DNA from: Atherix ibis
Lineage: Eukaryota; Arthropoda; Insecta; Diptera; Athericidae
NCBI GenBank assembly: GCA_958298945.1
Contig: OY282610.1
Coordinates: 35,223,667-35,287,666 of the forward strand
Direction: 5' to 3'
Length of the DNA: 64,000 bases
Notes under the pieces: generated by a model
What the model was told of the DNA's origin: nothing
Databases searched by the model: none
The model's input: the letters and a program-made list of their open reading frames with translations, nothing else
In this document: one piece after another, positions 32,985 to 44,339 of the stretch
How positions within the stretch are numbered: the first letter of the stretch is position 1
How the letters are laid out: every line of letters starts with the position of its first letter
Made by a program: the position numbers and the translations under genes

Positions 32985-33330
32985 TATATCTTTTTCGGTT
33001 AACTTTGATAAGATACAATTGTGGTAAGAATCTTCGTCACTTTAATTCTAGATTAAAAACCACTATAAAAATAATTTTTAATGTATTTTTCTATAATTTT
33101 TATACAAAAACTAATTGATAGTGAAAGTAAATAATCAGAAGGGTATTCACATTACTTATATTCTCTGCCGAAAGCCACCTAACCCCTTTATATTTTAATG
33201 GCGATATGACTCCACAATCTGATTAAGTATGTGTACGTTACTTAACACTTTACCTAGACAAGAGATTAACAGACGTTATTGACAACCACTTAGACTACTG
33301 GATACTCCCGTTAATAATATTGTAGTAAAC
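32985..33330. other. AT-rich stretch without a gene
   Basis: No motif or repeat recognised. Confidence 0.45.
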
Positions 33331-33339
33331 TTTTAATAA

Positions 33340-33420
33340 ACAATGCAATTATAAAACCCATTTGGACTTATGGAATTAAACTTTGTAGTAAACTTTGCAA
33401 TTAAACAAGAACTTCTTTAA
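33340..33420 (+). pseudogene. Jockey-type LINE RT fragment
   Basis: NNAIIKPIWTYGIKLCS on the plus strand matches the post-palm block of Jockey RTs and is the closest relative in the window of the minus-strand piece at 3330-3425. Nothing before or after can be aligned by eye. Confidence 0.6.
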
Positions 33421-33839
33421 AATCTAAAAATTTCCCAAAATTGTTTATTTATTATTTTTGTACTAAAGGAAAATAGTACCAAAAATTGCATTCCCGATTG
33501 TCTTTATATTATAATCCATTTATAATATAAAAAAAAAGAATTTTCTTATATGAACCTCTCTAAAAACACTCTCCATAGACTGAAAAGATGATGGCCTCAA
33601 TATTCATTGAACTCAATTTGTGACGTTTACTCGGGAGAGTAATATCAATTTGCTTGTAGTTGTAGATATAGAATAAAATAAAATTAATACACATAAAAAG
33701 AGCTAATCATATTGGAAAGGAACAAATTAACCCATTTATTAATAACAAATTGTTTCTTTCTCTTTTTTTGCGCAATATAAATAATTGTTTTTATGGCTCC
33801 CACGTCCTCGAACGTCATTGTGGCATCTTCCTATTTTAA

Positions 33840-34110
33840 AACAACTTCATATTGTGAATAGATGAGGGCAATCAGGATGGCGGTTGGGATTTACACTTCC
33901 AATCATCGAAATATGATCATCTTTCGTGATAGCCAGGTGGTCTTAAAAGTAATTGATAGTCCATCGAGTGATCTTGTTCGCTACAAAGATTCAACATAAC
34001 CTTCTGAACAACAAGGATATTGAATTGCGTTGGAGTACAGGTCATTTGGAAATTTTAATTGGCACTGCAAAGTCTGCGTCGCCTGATGATCACAACAGTT
34101 CTAAACCTAA
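33840..34110 (+). pseudogene. I-type LINE RNase H fragment
   Basis: MRAIRMAVGIYTSNHRNMII then FRDSQVVLKVIDSPSSDL gives the Glu and Asp blocks of RNase H. A frameshift then leads to IQHNLLNNKDIELRWSTGHL, which matches the 'V.L.WVPGHSGI' block. The order and spacing match the copy at 53440-53800. Inactive because of the frameshift. Confidence 0.65.
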
Positions 34111-34567
34111 AAATGGAATAACACCTTTGGCCTTTAATAGACAAACGAGCTGGACAAGAAAACAAATTGTTCCTTCAAAACCTTGACCAACTACTGCCCA
34201 ACTAGCCTAATCGAGAACCTTACCAAAATTTTACTCACGAAAACTGCTCAGAATTTGGATAGAACTCTCTGTCCTGATACATAATTGCCTTTTCGTTAAC
34301 CATTGCTATGGTAGCCTTGGCGATAGTTTTGATGATTTGTTAATTGCCAAAATTTTAATAAGGCGGCGCACAAATCAGCAAGTCTATGCATGGAGTTTTC
34401 GGGTGGTTTTGGTTCCCTTCGTAGCACTACCGCCAGAAAATTTAATGATTCGATAACGCTTCAAACCGGTCAGACGACAAACATGACGTCAGAGACGGCA
34501 TGGCACGGGCGAAAAATCGCGTGGCAACCAGCATTCACGAGGTTGTGTTTAGTTTAAAAGGGGCACT

Positions 34568-34618
34568 CTAGAAATATTTGGCCACGAAGTACCGATCGAA
34601 GGTTTTAGGAAATGGCCA
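34568..34618 (+). other. Second copy of the EVPI/GFR remnant
   Basis: LEIFGHEVPIEGFRKWP followed by GRDISLSLHHH. It pairs with the copy at 3918-3968. The frame upstream is broken by a stop. Family unknown. Confidence 0.45.
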
Positions 34619-34859
34619 GGGAGAGACATATCGCTGAGTCTCCACCATCACATTTAACGGTTAACTTCACTCTTTTCCTTTACCTAAAATTTATATTTAT
34701 ACGAGTATATAGATTATTGGGAAGACAATTTTTTTATTAATTAGAATTTTTAATTTTTTTCCTCTTCCCAATTTTAATACCTTTCCCTACGTCCTCTTCC
34801 TTTTCCACTCAGTCTTTGGGTATCTCCATTTTGCCCTGTATGTTCAGGTATAATTTTTT

Positions 34860-35190
34860 TGTTATGGTGGATGTGCACAAACTACACACTCCACACGATC
34901 TCCACAAAAAGCTAGTGTGCCCTCTGCGTATGGTTGTAATGCTATATGTATGGGGAATATGGAAAAAATTCAGGAAATTTTCCATATTCCCCATACATAT
35001 AGCATTACGCCATCCTAGCCTCATATGCCTACCCGGTAACGTTCAACACACTATCGTTCATCTTCTAACTGAATGTTACCTCAAGCAAAATTATTTTCTA
35101 ATAAGATTACCCCCTTCCCCGCCCCCTCTCTTTGGAGAATTTTTCAGATTCCCTGATGCCTTTCCCATGACATTTTTTCAATTTTAACTT
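34860..35190 (+). pseudogene. I-type LINE C-terminal pieces around a palindrome
   Basis: On the plus strand IALRHPSLICLPGNVQHTIV then HLLTECYL resembles the final 'C..C...VQHILLECP' knuckle. On the minus strand just left of the palindrome ITTIRRGHTSFLWRSCGVCS then LCT resembles the 'LRIGHTRLTH' region of the same protein type. The two lie head to head across the perfect inverted repeat at 34936-35008, which suggests a fold-back rearrangement inside a LINE remnant. Confidence 0.5.
34936..35008. repeat. Perfect 31-bp inverted repeat, 11-bp loop
   Basis: The left arm 34936-34966 starts gtaatgctatatgtatgggg, and the right arm 34978-35008 is its exact complement. The loop is aattcaggaaa. A transcript would form a long perfect hairpin. 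The arms lie in LINE-derived sequence, so a replication fold-back is more likely than a microRNA, which normally has mismatches. Confidence 0.9.
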
Positions 35191-35449
35191 ACTCATACAC
35201 TTACAGGTTCACAAAACATTCTATCATCCTAAGGACCTTACATACAAATAATATAAAATTGGGACCATTCTACCAGTTAAACCGTTTTTTTCAATAGAGG
35301 TTATTTATCAAAATATAATTGGAAAAATAATTTTTTAACTATTAATTATATTGAATAAAATTTGGCAAAAAGATACAACGCTTAGGATGTAAATAAATTA
35401 AAATATTAAATAAAATTGTCATTAATGGACTGAAGCCAATCTATAAATT

Positions 35450-36036
35450 ATTTATAAGGAACCTTTACATTCTGAAAAAGTGATCGTTTGATGTGGTTTA
35501 TCACACGGCAGTATTATCGGTCCTTATATTTTTTTTCAAAATGAGGAAGGAGTTTCCGTGAATGTCAATGGTAAGCCGTATAAATTTTTGTAATCTGATT
35601 TGGAAGATATTGATTTAAGAAATATGTGGTTTTAGCAAGATGGCACTACGTGCCACACTGCCTATGCCACAATCGATTTATTGCGGAAAAATGTTGGTGA
35701 GTTAACCCATCCAAAAAGCAGTAATTTAATACCTTTGGACATCTTCTTGTGGGGTTATTTAAAATCATTTGTCTATGTTAATAAACCACCAACCATGCAT
35801 ATAATAAAATTGAATATCGAACGCAGATTTGGTTGCACAAGGTGGTCGAAAATTGAAACCATTGTATGCGATTTTGTAAACGGAACAGAGCTGACCTTTT
35901 GAATGATGTTATTTTCAGAACATAATTGCATCGACTATACTTCAAAATAAAATAATAAATTTTATTCTGCCACATTTCCGTTTTGCTTTATTTAAAAAAA
36001 AAAGAACATATCAATCACTCTTACTGAAAAACCCTG
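35450..36036 (+). pseudogene. DD41D-type transposon, 3' half
   Basis: The plus strand reads FFQNEEGVSVNVNGKPYKFL, then QDGTTCHTAYATIDLLRKNV with the second catalytic Asp, then HPKSSNLIPLDIFLWGYLKS with the third, and FVYVNKPPTMHIIKLNIERR. The stretch between the last two Asp residues is shortened by a deletion. The end is accctg at 36031-36036 followed by TA, the inverse of the cagggt end at 4495 and 24451. Stops at 35589 and 35634 and the deletion inactivate it. Confidence 0.75.
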
Positions 36037-38059
36037 TAAATTGATTTTTCTTTTGTTGAAATCGTTACTATTTCAATTTTAAAATAAAAAATCACTCAAA
36101 AGTCTTCGTTTCTTAAGTAGAAGTGCACACGTATTATAGAAAAGTAAAGTAAAGAGCTTAATCCTATCATCTTAAATCATACCAAAAAAAAAATAAAAAA
36201 TAACCAAATTCTCGCAAAACATAAAATATGAACTATTATTAAAAAAATATTTAAAAGCACATATTTTATGCAGCTTTATATTATGAAAATCCATTTTAAG
36301 CTTACAATATTAATTATCCTATTTGGGGTAATATGTGTTTTAATAGAAAATAAATCTACCTTAACTATCTACTGTTAATACCATCGTAAAAATTGGACTT
36401 TAACAGAAAAAAAATAATAATAATGAATTTTCAACAACAATAGCAAAAAAATAAAAACTCTTTTAAAAAGTGTTCAGTTATTAAATTGACGAAATAAAAA
36501 ATATTGCTAAAAACCCACACGTATATGAGATGAAATTAAAAATGGACAGGCCAGTCTTCAAAACACTAACTAAATAGGCAGAGGCGGACCAGAATAAGAT
36601 GAGTGAGGAGTACTCCTTGTAAGATGAGGTTTTTCTCTTATTTAATCATAATAACTTTCTTGTCCATTTTCAGGTATATTTTTTGTCTGTCTTAATTTAT
36701 TTAAAATTAATTCTTTTTTTTTTATTCATAACGATAATAATAAAAATTATTATTATTATTATTATTATTATTGAATAAGATTATTTAGTGCATTTTTGTG
36801 GCAGAAAAATTTCTCCTGCATTACAAGAGATTTAATTCATTTTATCGATAAGTTTCACAAATTTATCATATTCTGAAAAACTCTACCATTTAAATCATCA
36901 TAAAAATTGTACAAAAAACACCCGAAAATCTACTATCAGATGGCTGCCTCGCCCCCATTTATTTTGATTCGGTCTCGCAGATGCTGTACGCCACAAAAAA
37001 AAAAAACTTTTCCTGCAAACTTACAGGAAAAAAGAAGAAGAAAGCTAAAAAATTATTTATTACTTGTAGTTAGTGATAAATATCAACAAAAAAAAATGTC
37101 GACTTTCAACCAGATCCGGTAAAAATATTTCTTTTCCCATTTAATCATTGTCCATCGATATTTTTTCGCATATAAACGGAAATTTCTCTAAAAGCCACAC
37201 TTACAGGTAGTATAGTATAAAGCCGATAATATGATTGGTGGTGTTTTCCTTTCATTCTATAAGATACTTTCAATTTTTCTTTAATAAAGACCTCCCTTTT
37301 TTTCATCTTCTTACAGAAATATATTGATTGGAAAACGATTAATGCTATTTTTTCTTTCAATTCTCTCTTTAAAGAAAAGCTCTTCATGTGCCATCGTGCA
37401 TAACAAAAATATATTACACACCTCAAAATTATATATTTATAAAAAAAAAAAAGCAAATCGAATTAAATAAAATAATATAAATAAAATTCCAAAATAACTA
37501 GAAACGATTAAAAAAAAAAACTTTTAAGTATTGAAAAGATGAAAAAGAAGAACAACCACTGTTTTTATGTTATTTCTTGAATATTTTATAAATGCTCACT
37601 TCCGTTATGGGTCCTAAGCTGTAGGCATCTCCGTTTTGGCATCTTTGGATATTCCAGGTACCAAGTGCAAACAAATGTTATTATGATGTAGATTGTCTTG
37701 GGCGATTGTATCTATTTATATAAATTTCTGTCACGTAGATACATGTGATGTGGGTACCCTGACATTGATAGCAATAATAAGTTTTCGTTAACATCGTTAG
37801 TAATATTATCTTTATAGCGTTCGAAATGTATCTACAAAAAAAAACATTTACTAGAGCAAATTATTTTGTTAATAAATATTCTGAATATTTTCACTTTCAT
37901 CCCATTTTAAATTAGATAATTTATCTGCTTTTTGGGATAGTAATTATTAACTTTAGTTGAGAAAAAATTCATAAATCATACAAATTTTCGTGTCAACTCA
38001 TGAAAATATGAAAAAGTTGTCTTAGTCAAAAGTTTTCCTTTTGTTAGACCTTTTTTGAT
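36037..38059. other. AT-rich stretch without a gene
   Basis: A (TTA)n microsatellite lies at about 36746-36772. Small open frames at 36907-37122 and 37145-37456 are Lys- or Phe-rich with no motif. Confidence 0.55.
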
Positions 38060-39860
38060 ATTCCACGAGATTTTTAATATATTTTTAGTATGTAGAATTG
38101 CCGATAGGTTTATCTGTCAAAGCAGCTGTCAAACTTTTGGTTAGCTCTAAAATCAACTGTCAAAGCAGCTATCAAATTTTGGTGCCAACTGTAAAAAATT
38201 TGACCAAATAGAAAATATTTGTTCCGTTAGAGCATGTTGGATTTTCCAAAAGATTTTTATGAGTTTTTTTTAGTATGTAGAACTGCCGATAGGTTTATCT
38301 GTCAAAGCAGCTGTCAAACTTTTGGGTCAACTAATAAAACTGTGAAAAATTTGCCCAAATCGAAAATATTCTTTCCTTGAGCTTTTTCGATATTCCAAAA
38401 GATTTTTAACATATTTTTAGTACGTAGAACTTCCGATAGGGTTATCTGTCATTGCGGCTGTCAAATTTTTGCGTCAACTCATAAAACTGTGAAAAATGTT
38501 CTCAAATCGAAAATGTTTTTTTCCAAAAATTTTTAGCTTTTCCAAAAGATTTTTAAGAAATTTTTTATTGTGTAGAACCTCCGATAAGGTTAGCTCTTAA
38601 ATCAACTGTCAAAGCAGCTATCAAATTTTGGTGCCAACTGTAAAGAATTTGACCAAATAGAAAATATTTGTTCCGTTAGAGCATTTTGGATTTTCCAAAA
38701 GATTTTTATGAGTTCTTTTAGTATGTAGAACTTCCGATAGGGTTATCTGTCAAATTTTTCTGTCAACTCATAAAACCGTAAAAAATTTGCCCAAATCGAA
38801 AATATTTTTTCCTAGAGCTTTTTGAATTTTCCAAAAGGTTTTTATAAATATTTTTTAGTATGTAGAATCTCCGATAGGGTTAGCTGTCAAAGCAGCTGTC
38901 AAACTTTTGGTTAGCTCTAAAATCAACTGTCAAAGCAGCTATCAAATTTTGGTGCCAACTGTAAAAAATTTGACCAAATAAAAAATATTTGTTCCGTTAG
39001 AGCATTTTGGATTTTCCAAACGATTTTTATGAGTTTTTTTAGTATATAGACCTTCCGATAGCGTTATCTGTCAAAGCGGCTGTCAAACTTTTGGGTCAAC
39101 TCATAAAACCGAAAAAACGTTCCCAAGTCGAAAATATTTTTCTTTAGAGCTTTTTGGATTTTCCAAAAGATTTTTAAGAAATTTTTTATTGTATAGAACC
39201 TCCGATAAGGTTAGCTCTTAAATCAACTGTCAAAGCAGCTATCAAATTTTGGTGCCAACTGTAAAGAATTTGACCAAATAGAAAATATTTGTTCCGTTAG
39301 AGCATTTTGGATTTTCCAAAAGATTTTTATGAGTTCTTTTAGTATGTAGAACTTCCGATAGGGTTATCTGTCAAATTTTTGTGTCAACTCATAAAACCGT
39401 AAAAAATTTGCCCAAATCGAAAATATTCTTTCCTAGAGCTTTTTGAATTTTCCAAAAGGTTTTTATAAATATTTTTTAGTATGTAGAATCTGCGATAGGG
39501 TTAGCTGTCAAAGCAGCTATCAAAACGGCTATTAAATTTTGGTGTCAATTTATAATATTATAAAAAAGTTGCCGAAATCGAAATTGTCTCTTCCGTTGGA
39601 GTCTTTTGCATTTTCCAAAAGATTTTTTAAGTGTATAGATCCTTCGATAAGGTTAGCTAACAAATCAACTGTCAAAGCAGCTGTCAAATTTCGATGTCAA
39701 CTCATAGAAGTGTGAAAAAAATTTCCAAATCGAAAATGTTTTTTCTAGAGCTTTTCGAATTTTCTATAAGTTTTTTAAGAGTTTTTTAGTGTATAGAACT
39801 TTTGATAGGATTAGCTGTCAAAGCGGCTGTCATCTGTCAAATTTATTTTGATGATTTTTA
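38060..39860. repeat. Tandem array with 621-bp higher-order period
   Basis: Basic units of about 137-185 bp each contain tgtagaact(t/c)ccgatagg, one or more ctgtcaaa motifs and ttttccaaaagatttttat. Landmarks recur at 38090, 38274, 38421, 38569, 38722, 38859, 39043, 39190, 39343, 39479 and further. Segments 38569-38859 and 39190-39479 match at a 620-621-bp offset with only a few differences. A second offset of about 770 bp links 38118-38290 with 38887-39060. Confidence 0.88.
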
Positions 39861-39939
39861 CTTAGTATAATTTCCTTTTTCGTCATGGACAGATTTCCGT
39901 TTCTAAATCATCCAAATTTTCTTCAAAAATAAGTAATCA

Positions 39940-40140
39940 AGTCGCAAAATGCAAAATAGTGTTTTATCCCAAAATTGTTTTTTTAACTCAATGGTTTTGT
40001 TAACTAGCCAAATTCTCCCTTTCCAAATGAGCCAAATTCAAAGAGATGTTGAAGACAATACTGCACCTCTACAAAAATTCACCATTTGGTGTGGATTGTA
40101 TGCCGGCGGTCTCTATTTCTGTAATAAGGTCTGACCTTTA
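39940..40140 (+). pseudogene. DD41D-type transposase fragment
   Basis: DNTAPLQKFTIWCGLYAGGL then YFCNKV before a stop matches the 'KVTVWCGLWAGGIIGPYFF' block of the DD41D elements. Only about 30 codons are recognisable. Confidence 0.6.
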
Positions 40141-40440
40141 AAGTGAGTCTATTTCTTCCGAAATGACATCAGAGTACGCATTACAGTAAAATGATTTGTT
40201 ATCCAAGGTCAATTGTCCGCTAAAATCATACGATATAATATTATTGTACTTGATTATTTTTTTGCAGATATATAAAATTCTTGATGTTTACTGTCAAAAC
40301 AGTAATAATTGATATTTCAAAAGCTGACATTGAGCGAGTTATAACGGAATTAAAGTAGAATTTACCAGGTGTATAAGCTTAAATCCACTGTTTTTTAGTC
40401 AAAAAAACACGTTTTTTTTTCATAGAAAGCAAACACAAAT

Positions 40441-41412
40441 TTATTGAAAGCACTTTCCCTCGCTAGATACATATTTTTCCCATCTCTGGGGCAAATTGTA
40501 GATACAACGCCAAAAAAAATTACTTCTCTTTCGAGGCAAACCACTCATCAAGCTCAGCGAGCGCGTGGCCCATCGACAGGTGGTAGTCGGAAGGGGCCCG
40601 GTCTGGTAAATAAGCGGGGTGGGGTAGTACCTCCCAGTTGAGTGTCTCCAAGTAGTTTCGGACCATTTTTGACGTGTGCGATAGTGCGTTGTCATGGAGG
40701 AAAATCAGCTTGTCATGTCTTTGTTGATAATCCGCCTTTTTTTCACGTAGAGCACGGTGCAATTTAATCAGTTGTTGGTGGTAGCGGTGGGCATTACCAG
40801 TTTCACTAGGTTTCAACATCTCGTAGTAGACGATACCCTGCTGATCCCACCAAACGCACAGCATCGTCTTCCGTCCAAAGCGATTTGGTCTTGGGGAAGA
40901 TGTTGATGGTTGGCCGGGATCAACCCACGATTTCTTGCGTTTAGGATTCTAGAAATATATCCACTTTTCATCGCCTGGCACAATCCGATACAGGAACGAA
41001 TTTCTTTTTTGTCTGGCGAGCAAGATTTTGCATGTGTTTTGGCGTCGGACCATCTGCCTATCGTTCAATTCATGCGGCACTCATTTTCCGATCTTTTTAA
41101 TCTTCCCCATGGCACGCAGACGCATAGAAATGGCTGGTTGAGTAACACCCAATTGCTCCGCGAGCATTTTTTGCGATTAGGTATCGTCTTCGTCCAAAAG
41201 AGCCTGCATTGATGCTCCTCATCCTTCCTAGGCCGATTTTCACGCTTCTTGTCCCACAAGCCAAAATTTCCGTTTTTGAACCAACGAAACCAATCTCGAC
41301 ACGTAGTTTCCGATAAAGCACTGCCACCATATGTCTCCATAAGCATTCGATACGATTCGGCAGCCGATTTCTTCAAATTGAAGCAGAAAAGCAGAGCTTC
41401 CCGCATGCATTT
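40441..41412 (-). pseudogene. Mos1-like DD34D transposase, multiply broken
   Basis: N-terminal part REALLFCFNLKKSAAESYRM and ALSETTCRDWFRWFKNGNFG. Several frameshifts follow through the second helix-turn-helix. Near 40900-41000 other frames give NPKRKKSWVDPGQPS. Then LCVWWDQQGIVYYEMLKPSE, LIFLHDNALSHTSKMVRNYL (second Asp) and PAYLPDRAPSDYHLSMGHAL (third Asp), followed by a stop and a shifted end NFFWRCIYNLPQRWEKYVSS. The catalytic residues survive but the frame does not. The first codons are part of a perfect palindrome at 41403-41466. Confidence 0.82.
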
Positions 41413-41466
41413 TTCCTTTGGTAATTATACAAAACTAGATATAATTACCAAAGGAAAAATGCATGC
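41403..41466. repeat. Perfect 27-bp inverted repeat at the 5' end of the transposase
   Basis: Arms gcatgcatttttcctttggt... (41403-41429) and its exact complement (41440-41466) flank the loop caaaactaga. Read on the minus strand, the arm at 41403-41429 encodes PKEKCM just before REALLF, the normal transposase N-terminus, so it is original. The other arm is an inverted copy that replaces part of the 5' UTR and the start codon region. Confidence 0.92.
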
Positions 41467-41525
41467 TTACCAAGCTCACTCACGCCATCTATGACCAAAC
41501 AGCGGATTTAAGCTTATACACCTGG

Positions 41526-43316
41526 TACTCGAAGCGAAAATTGGGACAATCGGATCAGTACTTTCAGCTGCCTTGAAATTATTTTTACAAAAAGAAAATT
41601 TTATACTACATAATGTCTATTTGGTGTTTTTCAAAAATATTTCAGATTTAAATTCTTCTAAGAAAATATTTATTTTTTAAATAAGCAAAATTATCAAAAA
41701 TCAAAAAAGGTTTGACATTTTTTCCAATTCAAAAAGTTTAAAATAATTATTCAATATTTAAGAAAAATACAAATGTTTCGTTGCAAAAAAAAAAAAAATC
41801 ACTTTCCAAAATACGAAAATATTTTTGTTTATTTCCACAAATATTTTTATGTCTTTTAAAAAAAATTATTTATGTTTTTTCCAAAAAATATTTTAAAATT
41901 TTTTTTGTTTTTCATTCTTTTTTAACTATGATAAATGCAATGCGTGCTTATGCATAATAAATTGATAATTTTCAGATCTAATCTAATTGAAAGCTCTCTA
42001 CAATACATACTTTACTTAATAATAAATAAATGTAATAAAAATAAAAGCAACATGAGAATAATATAATTTACTAAATATTTTCTTTATTTAACTTTTTAGT
42101 TTCTATAGTAATAAAAAGATTTTTTTTTTTGGAGATAATTTCAATTTTATGTAAATTTGGCATTTTAAGTCGAGTAGAAAATTATGAGCGCACAATACAT
42201 AAAATGAATAGTAATAAGTGATATAAATTTTGATTGTGAAAAATTTTTAACACACGACAAGGAATTACCTAAATAAAATATTTAGTTTTTATTGTTAAGA
42301 AAATGGAAAAAAAATTAAGAAAATATGCATGGTTTTTGCGTAATTTCATATAAAATTAGACCGATTATGGACTGTTTAAAATAATGTGTAAAAGGATGCA
42401 TAATAAAAAAAAAATTCCAATCACTTGTCGTAGATGACAAATAATGTCCGTTTAGTGATAGCTTATTTTTAACGTAATTCTATGAGTAAAATCTATAAAA
42501 CTATTGTAATTAATAATGTAAGTTTTATTAAATATAAAGGGAAAGTCCGCAATTGAATGCAACTTAAATAGTAAGTCTTAAATTCCACGTGTGCATCTAG
42601 AGATTGTCATATTATGTAACTTTTAACCATCTTCGCAGGTAAGATTGGTATCTGAGGTAACAACGAACATTACAGGATTTGTCGATATGACGGTAGCCAA
42701 GTAACAAATACAAACTATCTTTGATGGATTTTTGAACCATTTGCTTTTGATAATTAATCAATTTCCCCTTAAAAAAAAAAAACTTTTGATAATAGCTATA
42801 AAAATAATGATAGCAATAAAATTTGATTATGGAACAATACTCTTTTGTGTAGCAATATTGTACGAGTAGGAAAATTCAAATAACCGAAATAAATTGCATG
42901 GTGTCTGTCATTTCAGATACCTAGTAAATCAATTTTCACATAATAATAAGACAATCCATCTTCTCGTACTGATCTTACAATCTCACAAGCTATTCTATAG
43001 TGCGTGTCGGGTTTGTTTCTTTTCTTTCTGGACCATCCATAATTATTGTTCGAGGAAAATACCTGAACAACTATGGTATCTTAAAGTGGAAAGTTCACAA
43101 CTGATTAAATAATGAATAACTCAACATATCATCATATAATTTCTTGTGCTTTTTTTTATAGTGTCATCTTCGTGTTAAAGTTCATAAAAGCATAACCAGA
43201 GTTTAGAGGTCCGAATATACATAAATAAAAAGTAAAAACTGTGCGTGCTTAAAGCAAAAATTTCAGCAAAATAATTATTGGGATAGTTTTTTGTTTGTAT
43301 CAATTTTTTTCTAGGC
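41526..43316. other. AT-rich stretch without a gene
   Basis: No motif or repeat recognised; one 72-codon plus-strand frame at 42894-43112 has no recognisable domain. Confidence 0.5.
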
Positions 43317-43529
43317 TTATTTTTTTCTGTTCATTTGTATTCTTGTTAGTATGGAAAAAAAATTTTTTTTTTTTTTTTGGGTGGGGTAGACGGTCGGTTT
43401 AGCCCTAAACTTATAATATGAGAACACGTGGAAACTTTTGGCCCATTCATCCATCACTGTCTGCCAGAATGTCTTTTCTAGTGGCTTTTTCCAGTACTGC
43501 ATTTGGCCAATGAACCATGATGGATTCAA
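43317..43529 (-). other. Unassigned coding-like frame
   Basis: The first 50 residues (NPSWFIGQMQYWKKPLEKTF, WQTVMDEWAKSFHVFSYYKF, RAKPTVYPTQ) have normal protein composition with several Trp, unlike chance AT-rich frames. The end runs into a poly-T tract. No family was recognised and no strong splice sites border it. It could be a decayed mobile element or an exon. Confidence 0.25.
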
Positions 43530-44339
43530 TTTGCTTAGAATTCACCAATAAACGAGTATCTCACCGGAAGAAATATGAAAGTGTTTATTGTGGGGGAGGC
43601 ATTCACTATCTTTCCGGTTCTTCATTTCGTTCACATTCATTGTTATATTCTCGAAATTTCTTTTTCACATTATAATAGGTAGTATTTTTTCTTTCTTTTT
43701 TTTTTAAATGTTAATCTTTCATTTAAAGATATTTTGTAATATTTTACAAAAAAAAAAAAAAAATTATAAAGGCGGGAGTAAAAAAAAAAATTCATTTTTA
43801 TCTAGCAATCAATTATGGAGCTTTTAAAATTATTATAAATTCCAAAGAAAAGAAAAACTAAATAGAAAAAAAACATTTTTGCTAATGGATATAAAAAAAA
43901 AAGTTATCTTGAATAGTCGGTAGATATTATTAGATATTGCAGAAAAAGATTTACTCACTTTTAGTTTTATTATCACACGTTTTTCTTTTCAACTTTTTTT
44001 TCAATAATTATTTTTGTGTAAATTTGTAAACATACAAAAACTGTTCGATGATTATTGATTTGGATGTTGAGGCTCCCCTAATAATCACCTCGAGTAGATT
44101 AGTGTTTTTATGCAACATTTTCCTTTGCTGAAATCTTAACTATAAATTTTAACTAATATTAGTAACTAATCTCTTTTACTTTCTTTTTTTTACTCTTCAA
44201 TATTTATATATTGGCAATTTTTATTTAATGAAATTTTTTTTTATGTACGAAGCATGGTAGAAAAGTAATGATACTCATTTGTTTTTTTTGCAACAATTTT
44301 ATTTTATTCTCATCCGTCAATGTTATCCCATTCAAATCA
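43530..44339. other. AT-rich stretch without a gene
   Basis: Nothing recognised. Confidence 0.5.

Larger units (their letters stand above)
40365..41525 (-). mobile_element. Mauritiana-like (Mos1-type) mariner, full ends, inactive
   Basis: The left end ccaggtgtataagcttaaat at 40365 and the inverted right end ending at 41525 form a 28-bp inverted repeat with one mismatch. A TA lies on both sides (40363-40364, 41526-41527). The outer bases ccaggtgta are shared with the Mos1 terminus. The element is 1161 bp, shorter than usual because of deletions and a rearranged 5' end. Confidence 0.92.

Noticed and set aside
34936..35008. Hairpin as a microRNA precursor
   Set aside because: Arms pair perfectly over 31 bp inside LINE-derived sequence; microRNA precursors usually have bulges and conserved arms. 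Kept only as a structural finding.
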